Shown piece by piece: positions 5,942 through 12,666 of a DNA stretch of 12,688 bases (position 1 is its first letter; every line of letters begins with the position of its first letter). Made by a program: the position numbers and the translations under genes. The DNA is from an uncultured Syntrophobacterales bacterium (GTDB taxonomy: Bacteria > Desulfobacterota > Syntrophia > Syntrophales > UBA5619), in the NCBI GenBank assembly GCA_903903205.1, contig CAIUXU010000329.1, positions 1 through 12,688 of the forward strand, in the 5' to 3' direction. The notes below the pieces were generated by a model. That model did no database searches. It saw only the letters and a list, made by a program, of their open reading frames with translations, and was not told where the DNA came from.

Positions 5942-6697
5942 ATGGGTGCTATGATTAAACTGGTTAATCTCCATAAATCATTCGGTAAGCAGAAGGTTCT
6001 CGACGGTCTCAACCTTGATATCGAGGAGGAGAAAACCACAGTGATCATCGGGCGGAGCGGAGGAGGAAAGAGTGTCCTGCTCAAGCACATCATCGGACTC
6101 CTCCGGCCGGAACAGGGGCAGATTCTGATCGACGGCACGGACATCACAAAACTGAATGACCGGGCTCTCAACGAGATCAGGAAGAAATTCGGGATGCTTT
6201 TTCAGGAAGCGGCCCTCTTCGATTCAATGAACGTGGGGGAAAATGTAGCCTTCCCGCTCCGGGAACATACGACGATGAAGGAGAAGGAGATCCGGGAGAC
6301 GGTGGCCGACCGACTTCGCTCCGTCGGGCTGACGGGGGTGGAAGAGAAGATGCCTTCCGAACTCAGTGGCGGGATGCGCAAGCGGGTCGGGCTGGCGCGC
6401 GCCATTGCGATGCGCCCCCGGATCGTCCTGTTCGACGAGCCGACAACAGGCCTCGATCCCATTATGACAGAAGCGATCAACCGGCTGATCATCGAGACGC
6501 AGAAAAATCTCAACCTGACCTGCATCGTGATCAGCCACGACATCCGGTCGATCTTTGATATCGGACACCGGATCGCAATGCTCTACGAGGGAAAAATCAT
6601 CGAAAACGGAACCCCGGATGAGCTTCAGGGATCACAAAACCCCGTCACCCGCCAATTTCTCGCGGGAAGCATCGAAGGTCCGATCCGGATTATGTAA
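5942..6697 (+). CDS. mlaF: MlaF-family ATPase of an MCE lipid ABC transporter
   Basis: A 251-residue ABC ATPase that powers lipid transfer through MlaE on the cytoplasmic face. Walker A is GRSGGGKS (37-44), the Q-loop glutamine is Gln88 (MLFQEAALFDS), the signature is LSGGM (141-145), Walker B is IVLFDEP (161-167) with catalytic Glu166, and the switch histidine is His199. LFQEAALFDSMNVGENVAFP is characteristic of the MlaF branch. The C-terminal end (FLAGSIEGPI) is short, as in MlaF. The first ATG follows the mlaE stop directly; an in-frame ATG nine bases on (MIKLVNLHKSFG) looks like the usual family N-terminus and may be the real start. No strong ribosome-binding site supports either, which fits coupling to mlaE. 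Confidence 0.96.
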   Translation: MGAMIKLVNLHKSFGKQKVLDGLNLDIEEEKTTVIIGRSGGGKSVLLKHIIGLLRPEQGQILIDGTDITKLNDRALNEIRKKFGMLFQEAALFDSMNVGENVAFPLREHTTMKEKEIRETVADRLRSVGLTGVEEKMPSELSGGMRKRVGLARAIAMRPRIVLFDEPTTGLDPIMTEAINRLIIETQKNLNLTCIVISHDIRSIFDIGHRIAMLYEGKIIENGTPDELQGSQNPVTRQFLAGSIEGPIRIM

Positions 6698-6718
6698 ACG
6701 GAGAGTTGGGAGGATGTA

Positions 6719-8200
6719 ATGTTTTCATTGAGTTCAGAGGCAAAGGTCGGGTTGTTCGTCCTTGTGGGATTGATTATCCTGGGATACATGTCCGTTCAGG
6801 TGGGGAAACAGAATTTCGGCATGAAGAAGGGCTACACACTGGAGGTCATCTTCGACAGTGCGGCCGGTCTCGACCGTGATGCCTCGGTCCAGATCGCCGG
6901 CGTCGAGGTCGGACGGGTCGAATCGATCAACCTGAAAGACGGCAAAGCCCTCGTCCGGCTCAACATCATCCCCAATGTAAAACTCGAAAAAGATGCAATC
7001 GCCTCCATCAAGACCCACGGCATCCTCGGCGACAAGTACGTGGAGCTTTATCCCGGTACCCGCGGGGAGGCCTATCTCGCGGCCGGCGAACAGATCTCCC
7101 GGACGGAGCGGCAGGCAGACATCGACAAACTGCTCCATCAGCTCGGAATGATCGCCGACGACGTCCGCGGGGTGACAAGCTCCCTCAACCGGGTTCTGGC
7201 CGGTCAGGCAGGTGAAGAGGCGATCACCAGCATCCTTACGAATACCAAAAATCTCACAGGGAACCTGAACAATGTCATCGTCAGCAACCAGGAGGCGCTC
7301 CGCGCCGCTCTGGAAAACACCCGCCAGTTGACCGGAAATCTCAACCGGGTCGTCACCCAGAACGACGAGAAGGTGGGGCAGGTGATGGACACCCTGAAAT
7401 CTGCCTCTATCGAGATGGAGAAGACCTTCACCGCGTTGAAGGAAATCACCGGCAGCATCAACCGGGGTGAAGGGACCCTTGGGCAGCTTGTCAAGGACAA
7501 AGGGGCCGCCGAAAAACTGACCCAGACACTGACCTCCCTTCAGGAAGTGACGCAGAAAATAAACGAAGGACGGGGGAGCATCGGCAAACTCGTAAACGAC
7601 GACGAGACGGTCCGCAACATCAATGAGGGGCTGACCGGGCTCAACCGGTACGTAAACAAGGCGGAACAATTCCGGACCTTTCTGAGCTACCGCGGCGAAT
7701 ACCTCTTTAACAACAACGAAGCCAAAAGCTACCTCGACCTCCGGATCCAGCCCAAAGAGGACAAATTTTATATCCTCGGCGTCGTCAGCGACCCGAAAGG
7801 GAAGCGAACCACAAAGGATGTAACCACCCTGGGGGTGACAACGCGGACCGAAGAGTGGGACCGCGACGGCCTCCTCTTCAATGCCCAGATCGGCAAGCGG
7901 TACAAGGATCTCGTGCTCCGGGGCGGTCTTTTCGAATCAACCGGCGGCGTCGGGATCGACTACCTGACGTTGAACGACAAGCTCAAACTTTCTTTTGAGG
8001 CCTTCGGTTTCAGCAGGGACCGTCGCGCCCATCTCAAAGCCGGCGCGGAATACCAGCTCTTCCGACACCTCTACCTGTCCGCCGGCTGGGATGATTTTGT
8101 CAGCGACCAGGCCAACCGCTCCATTTACGGCGGCTTCTCCATCCGTTTCGAGGACGACGACCTCAAGTACATGCTGACCACGACACCCATTCCCAAATAA
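6719..8200 (+). CDS. mlaD: Long MlaD/MCE-domain protein with coiled-coil and C-terminal beta-barrel-like domain
   Basis: A 493-residue protein, far longer than E. coli MlaD (about 180). Layout: one N-terminal membrane anchor (about 9-28), one MCE domain (about 38-115; AGLDRDASVQIAGVEVGRV and the GILGDKYVEL strand are typical), a long helical linker (about 130-318), then about 165 residues (321-486) of alternating amphipathic strands such as FLSYRGEYLF, SYLDLRIQP, KFYILGVVSD, LVLRGGLFES, LKLSFEAFGF, HLYLSAGW and IYGGFSIRF. The linker has internal repeats (TKNLTGNLN/TRQLTGNLN; INRGEGTLGQLVKD/INEGRGSIGKLVND). The anchor fixes it to the inner membrane with MlaE/MlaF, the MCE ring carries lipids, and the end could insert in the outer membrane. 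GGAGG lies five to six bases before the ATG. The barrel assignment is by strand pattern only. Confidence 0.93.
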   Translation: MFSLSSEAKVGLFVLVGLIILGYMSVQVGKQNFGMKKGYTLEVIFDSAAGLDRDASVQIAGVEVGRVESINLKDGKALVRLNIIPNVKLEKDAIASIKTHGILGDKYVELYPGTRGEAYLAAGEQISRTERQADIDKLLHQLGMIADDVRGVTSSLNRVLAGQAGEEAITSILTNTKNLTGNLNNVIVSNQEALRAALENTRQLTGNLNRVVTQNDEKVGQVMDTLKSASIEMEKTFTALKEITGSINRGEGTLGQLVKDKGAAEKLTQTLTSLQEVTQKINEGRGSIGKLVNDDETVRNINEGLTGLNRYVNKAEQFRTFLSYRGEYLFNNNEAKSYLDLRIQPKEDKFYILGVVSDPKGKRTTKDVTTLGVTTRTEEWDRDGLLFNAQIGKRYKDLVLRGGLFESTGGVGIDYLTLNDKLKLSFEAFGFSRDRRAHLKAGAEYQLFRHLYLSAGWDDFVSDQANRSIYGGFSIRFEDDDLKYMLTTTPIPK

Positions 8201-8281
8201 CAACCGACCGTCTGACGCACAACGGAACGGTGGCAACAGGATCCCTTTCGGGGATACAAACCCTCAGGATTAAGGAGGCAC

Positions 8282-9178
8282 ATGATGATGGCTTTTCCCT
8301 TTTTTTGTCGGTTCATCGTTACGCTTGTTATTGGAATCGGTTTCTCTTTTTCACCTGCCTCTCTCTTTGCCGCATCAGCACCCACTGTAGCGCCATCACC
8401 GGACACAGAAACCCGCTCCCTGATCATGGGAGTCGATGCCGGGACGGCGCCTGCAGCAAACACCGACCGGAAGAAGGGCATGGCCAGGCTCCTGAACCAG
8501 GGCCGGCAGACCGCCCAGGAGAAGACCCGGAATCGGCTGCTGGAGCTGAGAAAGTTCGATCTCGACTTCGATCTTGTCCGGACGCCAGCCGGTTTTGTCC
8601 AAATTCTGCAGCAGCAGGAGACCACCCCCACCAAGGGGGGACCGCCCCACATCTGGATCGAAGCGGAGACCGCCTTTCTCCTGAAGGAGAGAAAAACAGG
8701 AAAACGACCGGACGCAGCCCTTCTTGACCGCGCCGATCTCCTCGATGTCCGAATCTGGACGGACCGGAAGGAGTACAAAGAGGGCGAGACGGTTACCCTC
8801 TACCTGCAGGGAAACAGGGACTTCTACGGAAAAGTGATCCGGATTGACATGAAAGGGGCCGTCGTTCAGCTCCTCCCCAACAACTACCGCCAGCTCTCCT
8901 CCTTTGAAAAAGGAAAACTCTACCGAATCCCCGATGAGGGAGATCGCTACCAGCTCCAGGTCAAGCCCCCTCTCGGAACGACCCGCTTCACCGTCCATGC
9001 GACGCGCCTCCCGATGAGCCAGGTCAATCTTCAGTCAACCACCGGCGGCATTTTCAAATACCGGGCCTCCGCAAAAGCGTTTGGCCGGAGCGTTCGCCGC
9101 ATCATTCCAGCCGGAGAGGAACAGGGCGTCGAATTTTGCGAAGCGACTTGGGAGATCAAGACCGTTCCGCGAAAGTAG
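8282..9178 (+). CDS. Secreted DUF4384-domain protein
   Basis: A 298-residue exported protein with a signal peptide (hydrophobic 5-30, cleavage near LFA-ASA) and no lipobox. The middle (about 60-115) is charged and helical, and the C-terminal half contains a DUF4384 domain (about 154-240). Hallmarks are DVRIWTDRKEYKEGETVTLYL, a GKVIRID strand, QLLPNNY and KLYRIP. This domain often occurs in periplasmic or cell-surface proteins of unknown function. Three ATGs in a row follow GGAGG (8274-8278) at 3, 6 and 9 bases; the second (8285) has the best spacing. It lies 81 bases after mlaD on the same strand and is the last gene before the palindrome, so it may be a periplasmic accessory of the MCE system, perhaps replacing MlaC; that is inference. 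Confidence 0.82.
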   Translation: MMMAFPFFCRFIVTLVIGIGFSFSPASLFAASAPTVAPSPDTETRSLIMGVDAGTAPAANTDRKKGMARLLNQGRQTAQEKTRNRLLELRKFDLDFDLVRTPAGFVQILQQQETTPTKGGPPHIWIEAETAFLLKERKTGKRPDAALLDRADLLDVRIWTDRKEYKEGETVTLYLQGNRDFYGKVIRIDMKGAVVQLLPNNYRQLSSFEKGKLYRIPDEGDRYQLQVKPPLGTTRFTVHATRLPMSQVNLQSTTGGIFKYRASAKAFGRSVRRIIPAGEEQGVEFCEATWEIKTVPRK

Positions 9179-9240
9179 GAAAAAGGAGGGACAGCTCCCG
9201 ATTTTTGCAGCAAAATTCGGGAGCTGTCCCCCTTTTTTCC
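9178..9240. repeat. 63-base near-perfect palindrome (REP-like), probable terminator
   Basis: Two 31-base arms (9178-9208 and 9210-9240) around a single central A pair with only three mismatches. Its first base is the last G of the DUF4384 TAG. The core GGGACAGCTCCC repeats on both sides, flanked by GATTTTTGC and GCAAAATTC, and the ends are an A-run and a T-run. As RNA it would fold into a very stable hairpin ending in Ts, so it could stop transcription in either direction. Its GGGACAGCTCCC style resembles REP elements mobilised by Y1 (RAYT) transposases in proteobacteria. A faint match (AAAATTGGGAGCT, 9256-9268) follows and may be a decayed second copy. Confidence 0.85.
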
Positions 9241-9295
9241 TACGCAGGGCTCTGGAAAATTGGGAGCTACAACCCTGTTTCACCAATAATTTGGC

Positions 9296-9323
9296 TTGAC
9301 AGACGGCGGCCGGTGCATATATT
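9296..9323 (+). promoter_or_regulatory. Sigma70-type promoter of the HELVH protein gene
   Basis: Perfect -35 box TTGACA (9296-9301), a 16-base spacer and TATATT (9318-9323, five of six). The coding start is 30 bases beyond the -10 box, giving a short leader with GGAGG. The rest of the gap 9241-9352 holds nothing else I can support. Together with the palindrome before it, this marks the start of a separate transcription unit. Confidence 0.65.
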
Positions 9324-9352
9324 AGCCCGCAAGAGGCAGGGCGGAGGATTTG

Positions 9353-9880
9353 ATGGAGCGGTATTTCAATACGGAACAGATATCGCTTGCCGGCAGAACC
9401 TTTTCGCAGGCCGAAAAGATGGCGGGACAATACTTCCGCATCGGCCCGGCGGAATGGAAAGAGCGCCGGTACGACGTGAAAACGCTTGCATTTTTAGAGA
9501 AACATGAGGTCCGCGAGGGGGCCTTTGCGCATCTTTGCAAGTACCAGCTCCGGAAAGAACCTGACGGAACGGATGGAAATTTGTACTTCTACCGGATCTG
9601 TCTTCAGGATGACCGGATCCTCGATGCCGTTGAGCGGGCGCATTCGTTCATTCGGCTTTCGCCTTTGCTGCTCTACATAGCCGCGCACGAGCTGGTGCAT
9701 GTGATCCGTTTCGACCGTGGCGAAGGGAACTTCCACGCCCCGGAAGCGGAGAAGTCGGATGAAGAGGAGAAGGTCCACCGGATCACCAGGAACCTGCTCA
9801 AACCGGCGACTGATTCAGATCTGAATCTGGTCCTGGAGTGTTTCAGCAACCTTTACCGGATCGGAGATCTGGTTCATTAA
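9353..9880 (+). CDS. Unrecognised protein with an HELVH zinc-peptidase-like motif
   Basis: A 175-residue soluble protein without signal peptide. Residues 105-120 form a hydrophobic helix containing AAHELVHVIRF; His112, Glu113 and His116 make the HExxH motif of many zinc metallopeptidases. Acidic residues Glu137-139 and His142, about 21-30 residues downstream, could give the third zinc ligand. I do not recognise the family; it may be a small peptidase or a zinc-binding scaffold, and HExxH alone occurs by chance. GGAGG (9343-9347) is five bases before this ATG, so I prefer it to the TTG three bases earlier. It has its own promoter and is followed 26 bases later by an FmdB-type zinc-ribbon gene, with which it is probably co-transcribed. 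Confidence 0.75.
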   Translation: MERYFNTEQISLAGRTFSQAEKMAGQYFRIGPAEWKERRYDVKTLAFLEKHEVREGAFAHLCKYQLRKEPDGTDGNLYFYRICLQDDRILDAVERAHSFIRLSPLLLYIAAHELVHVIRFDRGEGNFHAPEAEKSDEEEKVHRITRNLLKPATDSDLNLVLECFSNLYRIGDLVH

Positions 9881-9906
9881 GTTTATCCTGTTGGAGGTTT
9901 TTTGTT

Positions 9907-10191
9907 ATGCCGATTTACGAGTACAAATGTCAGAAATGCGGTGAGGAATTTGAGGTATTTCAGGGGATCACCGCCCCTGCGGTGAAATCCTGCAAATTCT
10001 GCAAAGGGTCTGTGCAGAAGCTGATGTCACTCTCCTCTTTCCACCTGAAGGGGAACGGTTGGTATGCCACGGACTACGGCGGGAAGAAGGCTCCGGCAGC
10101 CGAAAAACCGCCGACCGAGAAGAAGGAGACCAACACCTCGGATACGACAGAGAAAAGCCAGTCCTCTACCAAGACAACTTCGGAAGAATAA
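9907..10191 (+). CDS. FmdB-family zinc-ribbon protein
   Basis: A 94-residue protein whose first 50 residues are the FmdB putative regulatory domain: MPIYEYKCQKCGEEFEV, then CKFC, with Cys8, Cys11, Cys29 and Cys32 as the zinc ribbon, and the common QKLMSLSSFHLKGNGWYATDYG stretch after it. The tail (60-94) is rich in Lys, Glu, Thr and Ser and looks disordered. FmdB proteins are widespread; the name comes from a formamidase/acetamidase operon of Methylophilus, and a general molecular role is not established. GGAGG lies nine bases before this ATG; an upstream start in the same frame would overlap the preceding gene and break the family N-terminus. The gene ends four bases before the stop of the convergent DHH gene. 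Confidence 0.93.
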   Translation: MPIYEYKCQKCGEEFEVFQGITAPAVKSCKFCKGSVQKLMSLSSFHLKGNGWYATDYGGKKAPAAEKPPTEKKETNTSDTTEKSQSSTKTTSEE

Positions 10192-10195
10192 CGGA

Positions 10196-11254
10196 TCAGT
10201 TCCCCCCGTTCGCCTTCGCCGCCGGCATTTTTTTTCGCCGGAGGCGCTGGACGAGGAAGCGGTCCACGGACTCCTGGGAGAGATCATTTTCCAAGGACTC
10301 TCTGAGTGTCTCCAGCGGAATCTCCACGCGTGCCGCACTCCGGTGACCACCCGCAGTACCAATATTTCCGAATGATTTCATTGCAACAGATCCACAGTCC
10401 TGACGGTAGCCATCCCCCCGAAAGATGATGATCAGCCGGTCTTTTACGATTCCGGCGACGATCACATGGAAGACATTGATGATCCGAAGGTGGAAATCGG
10501 CCACCTGCACGCAAGCGTCCGCGCTTTCCACCGCGCCGAGAAAACAGATCACCCTGTCGCGGTAACGACGTTTATGGTGGTAGGCATAATCGTAGTATTT
10601 CAGGAACCGGTCCGGAATCTGGTTCAGCTCGATGCGGCGGATGAGCTGCCGGTTGGCACGGGAAAAAGTGAGGTAATAGGCGCCGATATCCTCGAGGCTG
10701 GCGTCCCGTTCAAAATTGAGTGTGTCGCTTCGGATCCCGTAGAGAAGAGCCGTGTAGAGCCGCTTGGAAATCTTCGCCCGCGCGGCCAGCAGGTATTCCG
10801 TCATGATCGTGGAGAGCGCCCCGTAGTTCGGCCGGACATCGGCAAGAGAGGCGTGCCAAACCGTCTTGCAGGGGTGATGGTCAAGGACGATCTGGGGCTT
10901 GATCCCACCGAGGGCATCGCCGAAAAAGGTCGGCTGGGCGTCCACGACGGCAATCAGCCGGAACTCCTTGAGATCGACCTTGTCGAGCATCAGGATCTCG
11001 ACCTTCATCTCCCGGATGAACTCCGCGTTCTGCTGACGGATGACGTGCTCGGTGGCCACGAAAACGCACTTCGCCAGGGGCTGCGTTTGATTGAGGATCT
11101 CCCGCAGCGCCATTGCAGAGGCGACGGCGTCCGGGTCGGGGCTGCCGTAAATGAGGACAGCGAGCGAATCGTTCTCCCGGACCATCGATTTGAGTTTGAA
11201 GACGTTGAGGACCGTATCCTCTTTCCGAGCCAGAAGCCATTCAACGCGTTTCAT
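10196..11254 (-). CDS. DHH-family phosphoesterase with DHHA1 domain, missing one metal histidine
   Basis: A 352-residue cytoplasmic protein, near the size of NrnA-type oligoribonuclease/pAp phosphatases. Motif I is YGSPDPDA (36-43) with Asp40 and Asp42; motif II VVDAQ has Asp105; motif III is LDHHP (Asp125, His126, His127); motif IV GIRSDT has Asp177. The C-terminal DHHA1 domain ends in AGGHRSAAR (301-309). In most relatives motif I is HxNPDxDA or HxRPDPDA; here the first-position histidine is Tyr36. The other ligands remain, so it may use fewer metals, hydrolyse another phosphodiester, or be inactive. Its ATG overlaps the TGA of the TolC-family gene (ATGA) and AGGGA precedes it, so both are translated together. 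Why an RNA- or nucleotide-acting enzyme is coupled to an efflux channel is not clear. Confidence 0.88.
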   Translation of the reverse strand: MKRVEWLLARKEDTVLNVFKLKSMVRENDSLAVLIYGSPDPDAVASAMALREILNQTQPLAKCVFVATEHVIRQQNAEFIREMKVEILMLDKVDLKEFRLIAVVDAQPTFFGDALGGIKPQIVLDHHPCKTVWHASLADVRPNYGALSTIMTEYLLAARAKISKRLYTALLYGIRSDTLNFERDASLEDIGAYYLTFSRANRQLIRRIELNQIPDRFLKYYDYAYHHKRRYRDRVICFLGAVESADACVQVADFHLRIINVFHVIVAGIVKDRLIIIFRGDGYRQDCGSVAMKSFGNIGTAGGHRSAARVEIPLETLRESLENDLSQESVDRFLVQRLRRKKMPAAKANGGN

Positions 11255-12666
11255 GGATTTATCCCTGGTTTATGATCAATCTTAGCCTCCCCGAGAATCC
11301 CTGAAACCCAGTCGAGGTTGATCCGGGCAACGAGGTAGTCGCGGCGGGCACGGCTCAGGCTGCTCTTCGCCTGGCGGAGGTTCAGCTCGGCATCCTCGAC
11401 CTCGAGGCGGGTCTTGACTCCCAGTTCGTAACCCTTTTCCGCCATCGCCAGAAGCCGCTCCGCCTGGGTTACCGTACCGGCCAGAGAGCGGACGATCTCC
11501 TCCGACTCCCGCACGGCGTTCACCGCCTCGCGCGCTTCGAGGGCAACGGCGTCGATCCGTTTTGCCTCGTCGATCTGGATCCGCCGAAGGTCACTTTCGG
11601 CCTGGGCGACCCTTCCCTGCGTGCGGAAACCGTTAAAAAAAGGATAACTGATCTGGACCCCGACGGCCCAGGAAGGACCATCGCCGTAAACCGAAGGCTG
11701 TTCGAGATAGTTCCAACCATACGAACCCTTCAGGTCGATACGCGGCTTGTCCTGCGCGGCGGCGAGAACGACCAGCTCTCGGGAGACGCCGATCCTGTAG
11801 CGTATATCTGCGAGATCAGGGCGTTTTTCGCGAGCCATCGCAAAAGCTTCCTCATAGGACCGGTGGGGAGTGAGGTCGGTCTTCAAGCTACCGGTCACAT
11901 CGATCTCTCCGCTCTCAATGGCGAGGAGAAAGCGCAACCGCTCCCGCGCGGTGCGGATCTGATTCTCCATCCGGATTGCTTCGGGGCGGGCGTTTTCCAC
12001 TGACACCTCCGCCGCCAGGAGGTCGTAATCGGTCGCCACACCAGCCTGAAACTTTCGTCTGGCCTCCTCCCGGTGGCGTTGCTTCTGCTCAAGGCTGTGG
12101 ATGGCAAGGGCGTGGAGTTCCCTGGCAAGGAGAACATCGTAGAAAGCGGCGGAGACATCGCGCCCGGCGGCCTGCCGATAGAGGCGGAGCTGCTCATCGG
12201 CGGACTGGAGGCCCACTTTGGCCGCCCGGATCGCCGCGCTCACCTGGCCCCAGGTGAAGAGGGGTTGGGTCAGGCCGATCTGGGCAACCCGCCGTTCTGT
12301 CCGTGCGGTCTGCATGGGGCTGTAGATCTTCTGACTCTCATCCTGGTCCCATCCCAGGGAAGCGGAAGCCGTCAGCTGTGGAAAGGCCGCCGCCCGCTCC
12401 TCGACGTATTTTCCCTGTGCCCAGGCGATGTAGGCGCGGGCCTTTTCGATGTCCCGGTTCTTCTCTGCGGCAATCGCCAGCGCCTCCTCCAGCGTCAGCA
12501 TCCGCATCTGGGCGTACAACGGCGCCGCGGACAGAAACACCGCCAACAGGACTATGCACGTCCCCAGACACCGGACAAGACGCGCATGGTTCGACAGACT
12601 CACCATGAACGGGGTTCCGATCGTCCTGAGCTTGTCGAAGGACAGGTTTGCATCATCAATTTTCAT
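11251..12666 (-). CDS. TolC-family outer-membrane efflux channel protein
   Basis: A 471-residue protein of normal family length with two OEP repeats: the first opens with LTLEEALAIAAEKNRDIEKA (57-76), the second with SYEEAFAMAREKRPDLADI. Long heptad-like helices (for example EHRRK-type stretches and the 370-450 region) and strand pairs such as LTASASLGW/IGLTQPLFTWG and LKGSYGWNYL/VGVQISYPFFNG are typical. It forms the outer-membrane and periplasmic duct for efflux or type I secretion as a trimer. The hydrophobic signal core is 34-48, with cleavage likely after Ala52 (PLYA-Q); no lipobox is evident. Residues 8-28 are encoded by a REP-like repeat, so the natural start is uncertain: ATG 12666 has GGAGG 11 bases upstream and AGAGG next to it; Met21 is the alternative. 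No pump genes are in the window. Confidence 0.93.
   Translation of the reverse strand: MKIDDANLSFDKLRTIGTPFMVSLSNHARLVRCLGTCIVLLAVFLSAAPLYAQMRMLTLEEALAIAAEKNRDIEKARAYIAWAQGKYVEERAAAFPQLTASASLGWDQDESQKIYSPMQTARTERRVAQIGLTQPLFTWGQVSAAIRAAKVGLQSADEQLRLYRQAAGRDVSAAFYDVLLARELHALAIHSLEQKQRHREEARRKFQAGVATDYDLLAAEVSVENARPEAIRMENQIRTARERLRFLLAIESGEIDVTGSLKTDLTPHRSYEEAFAMAREKRPDLADIRYRIGVSRELVVLAAAQDKPRIDLKGSYGWNYLEQPSVYGDGPSWAVGVQISYPFFNGFRTQGRVAQAESDLRRIQIDEAKRIDAVALEAREAVNAVRESEEIVRSLAGTVTQAERLLAMAEKGYELGVKTRLEVEDAELNLRQAKSSLSRARRDYLVARINLDWVSGILGEAKIDHKPGINP
12586..12646. repeat. REP-like palindromic repeat inside the TolC-family signal sequence
   Basis: Plus strand arms TTCGACAGACTCA (12590-12602) and TGAGCTTGTCGAA (12627-12639) form an imperfect inverted repeat (11 of 13 pair), with ATGG and GGAC at the outer flanks and about 24 bases between. 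It reads through in-frame on the minus strand as LSFDKLRTIG...FMVSLSNHAR. This translated pattern (FDKLR...VVSLSNH) is familiar to me as a dispersed palindromic element found between genes in many environmental proteobacterial genomes. Confidence 0.75.

Noticed and set aside
6734..7669. 311-codon minus-strand ORF opposite mlaD
   Set aside because: Composition is that of a reverse frame; the MCE domain and Shine-Dalgarno support the plus strand. The 3217-3993 and 4952-5695 minus-strand ORFs were rejected for the same reason.
8221..8281. Short hairpin ATCCC-TTTCG-GGGAT before the DUF4384 gene as a riboswitch or attenuator
   Set aside because: Only five base pairs, no U-tract and no known riboswitch features; chance is likely.
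9838..9906. Longer start for the FmdB-family protein
   Set aside because: It would overlap the 3' end of the HELVH gene and add residues before the conserved MPIYEYKC start; GGAGG precedes the later ATG.
10205..10260. Hairpin CCGGC-ATTTTTTTTC-GCCGG as a terminator after the FmdB gene
   Set aside because: The T-run is in the loop, not after the stem, and the site lies inside the 3' coding end of the DHH gene, where it encodes its Lys/Arg-rich tail.
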